Of a DNA stretch of 5,792 nt, positions 1-5,213 are shown one piece after another (within the stretch, counting starts at the first letter, position 1; every line of letters starts with the position of its first letter). Position numbers and translations under genes: made by a program. The notes under the pieces were generated by a model that made no database searches, was not told the DNA's origin, and saw only the letters and a program-made list of their open reading frames with translations. Origin of the DNA: Victivallales bacterium (GTDB lineage: Bacteria > Verrucomicrobiota > Lentisphaeria > Oligosphaerales > Oligosphaeraceae); contig JAFRLP010000585.1 in the NCBI GenBank assembly GCA_017431185.1, positions 1 through 5,792 on the forward strand, written 5' to 3'.

Positions 1-12
1 CCCGTCACTTTG

Positions 13-39
13 TCCCTTGCGTCCCTTGCGTCCCTTGCG
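13..39. repeat. 9-bp tandem repeat, three perfect copies
   Basis: The unit TCCCTTGCG occurs three times head to tail (13-21, 22-30, 31-39) with no mismatch. The preceding bases (CACTTTG) do not extend it. The unit is a multiple of three, so it could be the tail of a gene entering from the left, but no start or stop context in the 12 bases before it can decide this. A short intergenic microrepeat is the simplest reading. Confidence 0.85.
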
Positions 40-88
40 GCATTACACCCAAATCTTCGCTGATTTGCAGAAAAAAGCGTGATCTTCC

Positions 89-116
89 TTGACGAACATC
101 CAAAACTATCTATATT
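89..116 (+). promoter_or_regulatory. Candidate sigma70 promoter for the cysteine-rich protein gene
   Basis: A -35 box TTGACG (89-94, five of six consensus bases) is followed by a 16-base spacer and a -10 box TATATT (111-116, five of six). The local sequence is AT-rich and no gene overlaps it. Transcription would start near 123 and give a leader of about 150 bases before the ATG at 276. That leader contains the two AGGA-loop hairpins described separately. The boxes are seen directly; activity is inferred. Confidence 0.5.
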
Positions 117-169
117 GTGTCACAACGAAAACACACAAAACCAGAAAATTCCCTCCAATGAAACACACC

Positions 170-250
170 GTGTTTCCTGCGTTGTGTTGACGGCGGCGAG
201 GACGCCGCCGCCAGTGTTTCCTGTGTTGACGGCGGCGAGGACGCCGCCGC
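170..250. repeat. Two direct repeats, each forming a GC-rich AGGA-loop hairpin
   Basis: Positions 183-211 and 222-250 are identical over 29 bases, 39 bases apart, and both are preceded by GTGTTTCCTG (170-179 and 214-223), so the whole unit is duplicated with a 5-base length difference. Each copy folds into an 8-bp stem, CGGCGGCG with CGCCGCCG (191-198/203-210 and 230-237/242-249), closed by an AGGA tetraloop. A smaller inverted repeat, AAACAC-ACC-GTGTTT (161-175), abuts the first copy. They lie in the presumed 5' leader of the 276-722 gene and end 12 bases before its ribosome binding site. They resemble REP-type extragenic palindromes; the alternative is a regulatory leader. Confidence 0.85.
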
Positions 251-275
251 TACATTCTACTCAGAGGTCACGAAA

Positions 276-722
276 ATGGCAGAAAGTCTCCCAGAAAGGC
301 ATGGCAAACCGGAGGAATCAGCAGGTAAAAGCAAGGTATTCTGCGCAAACTGCGGACGTTCCTTTGTCCCGGTTGCCTGCAAGAAAATCGAGGATTTTCG
401 GGTTATCGGGGAGTTTTGGGGATGTCCGGTGTGCCATCGACCGTTGGAAAATCATCCCTCCTTGCAAACAACCTCTTCAAGAACTGCCGCACAAAGTTCC
501 AGTGGACTGGCCAAACTATTCGGTGAGACCCCCCCGACGCGGAAGAAGTCACAGAGCATCTTTGCGACGGATACATCCGATGTTCATCTGTGCAAGGATT
601 GCAGATACTACCTGGTTCATCCTTTTGACAGTCGCTGCACACGCTTTGACAAACAGGTCGAACCCACGGATGACTGCCCTGATTTTATCGAAAAAAGCGC
701 CAAGAAGACCTTGGACGTCTGA
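276..722 (+). CDS. Small cysteine-rich zinc-ribbon-like protein, function unknown
   Basis: This 148-residue protein has no signal peptide and should be cytoplasmic. The N-terminal part carries CANC (Cys23, Cys26) and CPVC (Cys50, Cys53), the two-knuckle spacing of a zinc ribbon, with an extra Cys35 between them. A polar Ser/Thr/Lys-rich linker (about 60-100) leads to a second cysteine module: CKDC (106, 109), Cys121 and Cys134, followed by PDF. That C-x2-C-x11-C-x12-C pattern resembles small metal-binding modules in many uncharacterised bacterial proteins. The ATG at 276 is preceded by AGAGGT (263-268) seven bases away, which fixes the start. A promoter lies at 89-116. No enzyme motif is visible; binding zinc or iron, or a nucleic-acid or protein adaptor role, is inferred from the cysteines alone. 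The gene may be co-transcribed with the exported protein that follows 96 bases downstream. Confidence 0.8.
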   Translation: MAESLPERHGKPEESAGKSKVFCANCGRSFVPVACKKIEDFRVIGEFWGCPVCHRPLENHPSLQTTSSRTAAQSSSGLAKLFGETPPTRKKSQSIFATDTSDVHLCKDCRYYLVHPFDSRCTRFDKQVEPTDDCPDFIEKSAKKTLDV

Positions 723-818
723 AAAGCCAAAATGAAATGTAATCTGTTCTGTTCCACCAGGTTATCCATACAATACAAAACAAGAAACGCTCACAAAAGA
801 TCTCCCCCACGCAATTGC

Positions 819-1691
819 ATGAGAAAAAATCATTCAACGTTTTTGGCGATATTTCTTACCACCTCTCTGATAGTTGGTTATGGAAGAAATACCTCTGCTT
901 CAGGCATTCCCACGCCTGAAGCGTGGGCAAAAAACGCGGGCAATCCGCAACCTTTGCTCTTGGTGGAGTATTTTCCGTTCCATGAAACCAACGAAATGCC
1001 CGTGGAATATCGTCCGCTCCCCACTTATAGCGGATGGACGAAGGAGCGGATGGAACGCGACTTGCAACGTCTTCAGGAGAATCGCCTGAACGGAGCGGTG
1101 CTGCGTCTGTCTCCCCAGGACATTGCCGACTCCTTCAAGAGAGCCAGGCTGAAGGAGTTTCTGGACATTTCTCTAAAACATGACTGCACCGCCCTGCTCT
1201 GCTTGACCGCCGAACATCCAATGCAGTTGGATTTGGGAAACACCGAACGTTTTTTGAAATACCAGGGGATTGCCGACCATGCCGCACTGTACCGCAAAGG
1301 CCAAAATGTCATCCTTGCCTTTGCCGAAGGCATCCAGTTGACGGGAAGGGACGAAGCGGGCTTCGAGCATCGTTTGCTGGGCAGGGACTGGACTGCCCTG
1401 CCCTGCTCCAGCGAGTCGTTGAATCTATCTGCAAAAGACGATTTGATATGGATTTACACATCATTCCACAAGCCATCCAAAGCATCTTGGCCCATTCAGG
1501 AGTGGATGTTGCCTCGGTCAGGGTTCAAGCACTTTCGCAAGACATTGGAAAAAGCGAGGGAATCCTCCCCGAAAATCATTGTAATATCATCATGGAACGA
1601 CTTTTACAACGGTTCTGCATTGGAGAAGAACACCCTGGATGGCGAAAAAGGGCTTGAAATTCTCCGTAAGCAATTGGAAAAATGGAAATAA
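819..1691 (+). CDS. Secreted GH99/WbsX-like (beta/alpha)8 glycoside hydrolase-type protein
   Basis: This 290-residue protein begins with a signal peptide (RKNH, then a hydrophobic stretch at about 8-22, likely cleavage after TSA or ASG near 27-29). The mature part opens with a strand LLLVEYFPF and a segment YSGWTKERMERDLQRLQENRLNGAVL, matching the family pattern of a first strand followed by a helix and a 'G-aliphatic' second strand. Near the C terminus is ISSWNDFYNGSALE (256-269), the counterpart of the WNEW-x-EG-x3-EP motif of WbsX/GH99-like proteins. Two acidic positions differ here (Asp261, Asn264), so catalysis may be altered or lost. At 290 residues it is shorter than usual for the family. 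The frame opens earlier, at 732, but that extension is Arg/Cys-rich, has no ribosome site and would bury the signal peptide, so ATG 819 is preferred. No strong Shine-Dalgarno is seen for either start. It probably acts on envelope or dietary polysaccharide; the substrate is unknown. Confidence 0.75.
   Translation: MRKNHSTFLAIFLTTSLIVGYGRNTSASGIPTPEAWAKNAGNPQPLLLVEYFPFHETNEMPVEYRPLPTYSGWTKERMERDLQRLQENRLNGAVLRLSPQDIADSFKRARLKEFLDISLKHDCTALLCLTAEHPMQLDLGNTERFLKYQGIADHAALYRKGQNVILAFAEGIQLTGRDEAGFEHRLLGRDWTALPCSSESLNLSAKDDLIWIYTSFHKPSKASWPIQEWMLPRSGFKHFRKTLEKARESSPKIIVISSWNDFYNGSALEKNTLDGEKGLEILRKQLEKWK
897..927 (+). other. Overlapping, mutually exclusive stem-loops within the start of the GH99-like gene
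   Basis: GCTTCAGGC (897-905) pairs perfectly with GCCTGAAGC (914-922) around an 8-base loop. CCCACGC (909-915) pairs perfectly with GCGTGGG (921-927) around the loop CTGAA. The two stems share bases 914-915 and 921-922, so only one can form at a time. The segment encodes the signal-peptide junction (ASGIPTPEAWA). It may be a REP-like palindrome captured in the reading frame or a real RNA switch; the sequence alone cannot separate these. Confidence 0.6.
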
Positions 1692-1729
1692 CACTGAACG
1701 ATTCCCAAACGTGAAATCTTTGCAGGGGG

Positions 1730-2752
1730 TTACTCTGCCTTGCTCTCCAGGTATTTGTCAACTCGTGACTTGGCATTCTCCCGCAAGTTGCCTGCAAAGA
1801 ACCACACGTCGTTGGCGTGGAAGACGCCCTTTCCCATGAAGCCTTGGATATCCCATTCCGAATTGGACGGCAAATCGACGAGCAGCGCACCCTTGTCAGG
1901 CGAGATGACCGCCGAGAACAACTGGCTGCTTTTCTTGACGGAGCCGTCGCGGTAATCATAGAAATAGGCCAGGCGATGGAGAGCGCGGTCTGCTGGCACG
2001 GCATCTGTCCGCCAGTTCAATGGATTGATGCAATATTCGCCGAATCCTGCGCAAAACGTGCTGGTGGCCTCCTGGTTCTGCGTGTTCCAAGCCAGAATGA
2101 CTCCTAGGTCAGACGCCCCTTTGCCAGGCTTGATGCGCCCCTGGAAATCGCTTCTGATTTTCGCTTCCGTGACATGCGGAAGCCCCGCCAAATAGGCTGC
2201 GACAAAACCATTATCAGGGGTGATTTCAGGGCAATTCCGCAGAAGGTGATACAAGTCCATCGCCCCCTGGCTGTGCCCCAAAAGAATGAAGGGGCGTTGA
2301 TGGTTGTCATGCGCGAGATAGTGGCGGAAGGCGGCAACCGTGTCTTGCATCCCGCGACGGAATGCTGGCCATTCCGCAGGAACCAGCCCACCCTTTTTCT
2401 GTATCTTCATTACCGATTCGTAGGTGAGTTGGTGTACGTATGGCGCAAAGACCCGCGCGTCTTCACCGAAGATGCCCCGTGTCTGGGCCTCCGCGAATCC
2501 TTTGACCTTTTGACGGATTTTCGGGTTGTCAAGCCACTCCATCTCCGAGTCTTCCGCCTTGCCGACCAAAGTGGGATAGACATAGAAGATGTCATAACTG
2601 GCCTTTGACGACGGGGTATGGGAGTCGCGGATGACCCAATTCTCCTCCAGCGCATACACGTCTGGTGAATTGCTCGTGCAACAACCAGACAATAAAATAG
2701 TTACAACGAAAAAAGCACATCCCTGAAGGAAGGTGAATATCTTTTTATTCAA
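1730..2752 (-). CDS. DUF3089 family alpha/beta-hydrolase lipoprotein
   Basis: This 340-residue protein has a lipoprotein signal peptide: KK at 3-4, a hydrophobic core, and the lipobox LSGC with Cys24 as the lipidation site. The mature part fits the DUF3089 alpha/beta-hydrolase family: FYVYPT (about 56-61), FAPYVHQLTYE (102-112), the nucleophile elbow GHSQG (159-163, Ser161), ILAWN (219-223), and a C-terminal FHANDVWFFAGNLRENA whose His312 is the probable catalytic histidine. It should be a serine esterase/lipase-type enzyme anchored in the envelope; the substrate is not known. The frame reaches back to an ATG at 2791, but a strong AAGGAG (2766-2761) lies eight bases before a TTG at 2752, and that start gives a textbook lipoprotein signal, so TTG is chosen. 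The preceding gene on the same strand ends 42 bases upstream, so the two are likely co-transcribed. Its stop faces the GH99-like gene with 38 bases between them and no clear terminator. Confidence 0.88.
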   Translation of the reverse strand: MNKKIFTFLQGCAFFVVTILLSGCCTSNSPDVYALEENWVIRDSHTPSSKASYDIFYVYPTLVGKAEDSEMEWLDNPKIRQKVKGFAEAQTRGIFGEDARVFAPYVHQLTYESVMKIQKKGGLVPAEWPAFRRGMQDTVAAFRHYLAHDNHQRPFILLGHSQGAMDLYHLLRNCPEITPDNGFVAAYLAGLPHVTEAKIRSDFQGRIKPGKGASDLGVILAWNTQNQEATSTFCAGFGEYCINPLNWRTDAVPADRALHRLAYFYDYRDGSVKKSSQLFSAVISPDKGALLVDLPSNSEWDIQGFMGKGVFHANDVWFFAGNLRENAKSRVDKYLESKAE

Positions 2753-2760
2753 TGATGTGA

Positions 2761-2766
2761 CTCCTT
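2761..2766 (-). promoter_or_regulatory. Ribosome binding site that decides a TTG start
   Basis: On the minus strand AAGGAG is followed by eight bases and TTG-AAT-AAA-AAG, the start of the DUF3089 lipoprotein. The in-frame ATGs at 2791 and 2785 lie upstream of this site, so translation from them would read through it, and neither has a comparable site at normal spacing. Confidence 0.65.
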
Positions 2767-2794
2767 GTTTTGCAAGCGATTCCATATACATCCA

Positions 2795-4093
2795 TTAGTT
2801 TTGTGACCTTGATGGCGCGGGAAGCGGGAAAATCTCCTGGAGAACCTCTTGATGACGTCGAACAATCTGCAGGAACGGAGCGAAGCGTGTGGAAACGGGA
2901 ATGTTGTCTCGTTCAAAGGCATCCATCAGCTGTTCCACCGTCTGCTGTCTTTTCATTGCCTCGTCAAACTCCTTTCGTGCCAATGACAACCGACGGTGAA
3001 AGTTCTTGACGTCGCCCTCCAGCAAACTTCCAATGGCATTGCCGTACCCCTCCAGGGCGGAACGCATCAGCGGCGGCGCGGCGATGGCCAGTTGCATGAA
3101 GTCGCGGCGGCGTTTCATCAAGGCGCCATTGTCTGTTCGCAGGTCGGTGAACGCCTCCGGCGCGTTTTCCAGGCGAACATGCATCACCGCATCCACTCTC
3201 AAGGGACTGACGACGGGAAGGATTTCCAGTTCAGCGACTTTTGCGGCGATTACCTGGGCATTGGATGAGGGGCGTCCCCTGTTGGCGACTTGGCGGATAT
3301 TCTGCTGATACCACCATTGCGGGGTGGTTCCCTGCGGCAAGGAGCTGCCTAGCAGGAAATTGACGGCGGAGACGGGAGGTCTTTCGTATGCCTCCATCTC
3401 CAGCAGGCGACGGCACATCTTCTGGCACTTCAAATTGGTCTTGTCGAAGGCGTAGAGAATTAGGTCGCAATGCATTGCATAGCATTGAAAGAGACCGGTG
3501 AAATCCGGCGGGACCGATGTGGTCAGAAGCAGGATCAGGTCAGGGAAGCAACTGTTCTCGAACTGATGCTGGGCGGGCAGATAGTCCAAGTCCAGGGCGA
3601 TGCCGCCCGCGTTTCGAATTCTCATGGCATTGCGGTGAGCGAGGGCAGCCGACAAAAAGCAGGCCAGCGGCCCATTGCCCTTGCCTTTTCCCTGGGGAAA
3701 AAGGTCGCTGACCCTTCTCTGCACCATGGCGCACATGACATGATAGGTGAAGTCCAGTACGGAGGTCTGCCCGCCGAAGGTTATCGTCAAGCCGGTTCTG
3801 GTGCATGTGGCCTCGGCCTGGGCCACGATTTCGACGGTTTGCCCGGGAATCCCCTCGATGCCCAGGGTTTCATCAAGCAGGAGAAAGCAACTGGATGCGT
3901 AGCGGCCAATGTTGCGGGCCTCATCTACGCTGGAGGCCTTGACCCGAATTTTTGCGGTGGGAATCTGTTCGGTGAAGGAGAGAGCGAGCAAGGAGGAGGT
4001 TGTCAGCATGAAGACGGCCATTGCCAATCTTCCCATGCGGGATTGGCAACATCCCCTGCCCTGCTCTTCCTTTCCTTGATTCATGGAATGCAC
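2795..4093 (-). CDS. Secreted protein of unknown function, possible inactive peptidase-MA-like fold
   Basis: I do not recognise this 432-residue protein. A signal sequence lies at about 20-40 (MGRLAMAVFMLTTSSLLALS), so the mature protein is periplasmic or exported. Residues 114-127 (DFTYHVMCAMVQRR) and 141-154 (GPLACFLSAALAHR) sit where gluzincin/peptidase-MA-type proteins have the HExxH helix and the 'P-x-WL-x-EGLA' segment. There is no HExxH and the second motif lacks its glutamate, so if the resemblance is real this is a dead enzyme with a scaffold or binding role. The C-terminal third (about 340-420) is rich in charged helices (MKRRRDFMQ, RRLSLARKEFDEAMKRQQ). The start is taken as GTG 4093, 16 bases after the upstream stop and five bases after GGAAG; ATG at 4084 or 4036 are alternatives and the latter gives a more normal signal peptide. 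The next gene follows after 42 bases. Confidence 0.72.
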   Translation of the reverse strand: MHSMNQGKEEQGRGCCQSRMGRLAMAVFMLTTSSLLALSFTEQIPTAKIRVKASSVDEARNIGRYASSCFLLLDETLGIEGIPGQTVEIVAQAEATCTRTGLTITFGGQTSVLDFTYHVMCAMVQRRVSDLFPQGKGKGNGPLACFLSAALAHRNAMRIRNAGGIALDLDYLPAQHQFENSCFPDLILLLTTSVPPDFTGLFQCYAMHCDLILYAFDKTNLKCQKMCRRLLEMEAYERPPVSAVNFLLGSSLPQGTTPQWWYQQNIRQVANRGRPSSNAQVIAAKVAELEILPVVSPLRVDAVMHVRLENAPEAFTDLRTDNGALMKRRRDFMQLAIAAPPLMRSALEGYGNAIGSLLEGDVKNFHRRLSLARKEFDEAMKRQQTVEQLMDAFERDNIPVSTRFAPFLQIVRRHQEVLQEIFPLPAPSRSQN

Positions 4094-4109
4094 GGTGGCT
4101 TCCAGGCGT

Positions 4110-4571
4110 TCAGTTCAAGTATTTGGCGCCTTTCTTCATAGGCATGAACTTCATCTGCTGCTGAGGTTTTCCGACCTTGGGGCGCTGCTGAGGCTGCGGA
4201 ATGGGCTTGGAAACAGGTTTGCCAGGCTTGGGGCCAGGCTGTGGGATGGGCTTGGAAACAGGTTTGCCAGGCTTGGGGCCAGGCTGTGGTCTGTGCTTGG
4301 CCGGCTGGGGATGGTCATGCCTCACAACTGGCGGCGGAGCATAGCCGTGCGGCTGGGGCGCGACAACCACTGGCGGTGGAGGATTGTGATGATGTTTATG
4401 ATGATGGCTGTTGCGGGCGGGCGGCGGTCCCCAGACGCCTCCGATGGGAACCGGGTCATAGATGTAGTAGTTGCTCTGCGGCTCGTAGGAGACATCATCA
4501 TAGACACAGCCTGTCATGAGCAACGCGGAGGCAACCGCCAGGCTGCCGAGAGACAAAGCAAATTTGTTCAT
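4110..4571 (-). CDS. His/Pro-rich lipoprotein with tandem PGKP-type repeats
   Basis: This 153-residue protein has a lipoprotein signal peptide (NK at 2-3, hydrophobic 4-19, lipobox LMTGC, lipidated Cys22). The mature protein has a Tyr/Asp/Pro-rich head (23-54), a histidine cluster HHHKHHH (56-62), a Pro/Val/His segment (63-94), then the 15-residue unit PQPGPKPGKPVSKPI twice (95-109, 110-124), and a basic Gln/Lys-rich tail. Composition predicts an extended, disordered, positively charged chain tethered to the membrane, able to span the periplasm or bind peptidoglycan or metal; no enzymatic domain is visible. Two adjacent ATGs (4574, 4571) follow AAGGAG (4583-4578); 4571 has the better six-base spacing, though the frame is open to 4601. 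The stop lies 16 bases before the next gene. The upstream neighbour is another His-cluster lipoprotein, which suggests a shared role. Confidence 0.82.
   Translation of the reverse strand: MNKFALSLGSLAVASALLMTGCVYDDVSYEPQSNYYIYDPVPIGGVWGPPPARNSHHHKHHHNPPPPVVVAPQPHGYAPPPVVRHDHPQPAKHRPQPGPKPGKPVSKPIPQPGPKPGKPVSKPIPQPQQRPKVGKPQQQMKFMPMKKGAKYLN
4201..4290. repeat. 45-bp tandem repeat inside the His/Pro-rich lipoprotein gene
   Basis: Positions 4201-4245 and 4246-4290 differ only at the last base. A degenerate end of a further unit (AGGCTGCGGA, 4191-4200) precedes the first copy. The unit is in frame and encodes 15 residues, so copy-number change would lengthen or shorten the protein by whole units without a frameshift. 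Near-identity at the DNA level implies recent duplication or ongoing homogenisation. Confidence 0.9.
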
Positions 4572-4590
4572 CATGCACTCCTTCTTCCCA

Positions 4591-4674
4591 TCCAATGCCA
4601 AAGGAACGAAATAAACTGTTTCCGTGCCGGAAGTCCCACCGTCACAATCGGGACTCAGGTTCCTTTGGCATGGA
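4591..4674 (-). ncRNA. Predicted branched RNA structure before the His/Pro-rich lipoprotein gene
   Basis: On the minus strand an outer stem pairs TGCCAAAGGAAC (4670-4659) with GTTCCTTTGGCA (4607-4596), 12 perfect bp. Flanking TCCA and TTGGA extend it with one bulge. Inside it, CTG (4658-4656) can pair with CAG (4618-4616). Two hairpins sit within: AGTCCC (4655-4650) with GGGACT (4637-4632) around a 12-base loop, and TCCG-GCA-CGGA just after it. Together these give a three-way junction. The 3' arm ends 7 bases before the AAGGAG of the 4571-4110 gene. A riboswitch, an intercistronic processing element or a miniature inverted-repeat insertion are all possible. I do not match it to a known riboswitch class. 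The pairing is visible; function is inferred. Confidence 0.45.
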
Positions 4675-4745
4675 ATTGGAATGACTTTGCCGGGGCACAG
4701 GCCGCGGACATGACATGCCCGTGGCTTTCAGGCTGTCAAGACAAA

Positions 4746-4934
4746 TTACCAGGTCTGGGGCACTTTGGGCTTGGTGGTGATGGGATGCGGTGGCATGGGA
4801 TGGTTGTGATGGTTGGGACGGGGGCCAAGGTCGATGGTCTTGCGACCATGATCTTTGTGATGGTGGTGGTGATGGCAGCCCGTGAAGGCGACGGCAACCG
4901 CCACGCAGAGCAAAAAGGCAAACAGTTTCTTCAT
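4746..4934 (-). CDS. Small lipoprotein with a natural hexahistidine N terminus
   Basis: This 62-residue protein has a clear signal peptide (KK at 2-3, hydrophobic 4-17) ending in FTGC, with Cys20 as the likely lipidated residue. The Phe at -3 is less usual for a lipobox but tolerated. Six histidines (21-26) follow the cysteine directly, then KDH, and later HHNH (42-45) and His50: 11 of 43 mature residues are histidine, and prolines are abundant. No fold is recognisable; a flexible surface or periplasmic metal-binding tail (nickel, zinc, copper or cobalt) is the obvious inference. The start is firm: AAGGAG (4947-4942) seven bases before ATG 4934. It is the first gene of the minus-strand set, with the second His-rich lipoprotein 174 bases downstream. 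It is small enough to be missed by automatic annotation. Confidence 0.8.
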   Translation of the reverse strand: MKKLFAFLLCVAVAVAFTGCHHHHHHKDHGRKTIDLGPRPNHHNHPMPPHPITTKPKVPQTW

Positions 4935-5008
4935 GTGCTTTCTCCTTTGGTTGTTCTGTTTTCAGGCAAAGAACCTCATCTGACGCTTCTGCCTGAACAT
5001 CACCCAAT

Positions 5009-5038
5009 AATGTACATCCTCAATTTCAAAAATTTCAA
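5009..5038 (-). promoter_or_regulatory. Candidate promoter of the minus-strand lipoprotein operon
   Basis: On the minus strand TTGAAA (5038-5033) is followed by 18 bases and TACATT (5014-5009), about 75 bases upstream of the His6 lipoprotein ATG. The -10 box overlaps the perfect palindrome ATGTACAT (5010-5017), which could be an operator half or chance. The surroundings are AT-rich. Spacing and -10 quality are mediocre, so this is a weak call. Confidence 0.33.
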
Positions 5039-5100
5039 GATGCGGTGGCATTTTTTTCAAGAAAAATGTATCTATTCAGTCAACCTCAGGCAATTTCAAT

Positions 5101-5213
5101 CCACAAGGCCTGAAGGCCTCGCGGGCAGGGTGGGGGCTCACGCCTGGCACGTCGTGCATTTGTGGCAAATCCGAGGCTACGCACGTTAGAACAAGGTGGG
5201 GGGGCTGAATACG
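5101..5213. other. GC-rich intergenic patch with nested palindromes
   Basis: No gene is supported here. The stretch is markedly more GC-rich than the AT-rich flank at 4990-5100. It holds AGGCCT-GA-AGGCCT (5106-5119), GCACG-T-CGTGC (5147-5157), ATTTG-TGG-CAAAT (5158-5170) and a second GCACG (5181-5185) able to compete for CGTGC (5153-5157), plus a run of seven G (5198-5204). It replaces the sequence expected after the Hsp70 fragment and looks like an inserted repeat element. Confidence 0.45.

Noticed and set aside
170..250. CRISPR array
   Set aside because: There are only two copies, a 10-base gap and strongly self-complementary units. There are no spacers of normal size and no cas genes.
79..735. 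Plus-strand open frame of 218 codons
   Set aside because: It starts at a non-ATG codon upstream of the promoter -35 box, runs through the two hairpin repeats and overlaps the well-supported cysteine-rich gene in another frame. Its Arg/Pro-rich composition looks like a shadow.
1379..1403. 8-bp hairpin GGGCAGGG/CCCTGCCC as a terminator
   Set aside because: It lies mid-gene in the GH99-like coding sequence with no T-run after it; codon content explains it.
1692..1729. Bidirectional terminator between the converging genes
   Set aside because: No stem with a T-run is visible in the 38 bases; only a G5 run stands out.
3470..4141. Plus-strand open frame of 223 codons
   Set aside because: It is antisense to the secreted unknown protein. 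It lacks a ribosome site and has the Gly/Gln-rich composition of a complementary frame.
4711..4739. TTGACA on the minus strand as a promoter for the His/Pro-rich lipoprotein gene
   Set aside because: The -35 is perfect, but the hexamer 17 bases downstream is ATGTCA, a poor -10, and the region is GC-rich.
4083..5189. Plus-strand open frame of 368 codons
   Set aside because: It is antisense to two lipoprotein genes with clear ribosome sites and signal peptides, and its Trp/Arg/Met-rich composition mirrors the Pro/His-rich codons of the opposite strand.
5181..5213. Integron attC-like core (GTTAGAAC)
   Set aside because: The base after GTTAGA is A where the core GTTRRRY needs a pyrimidine, and no matching inverse core with attC architecture is visible.
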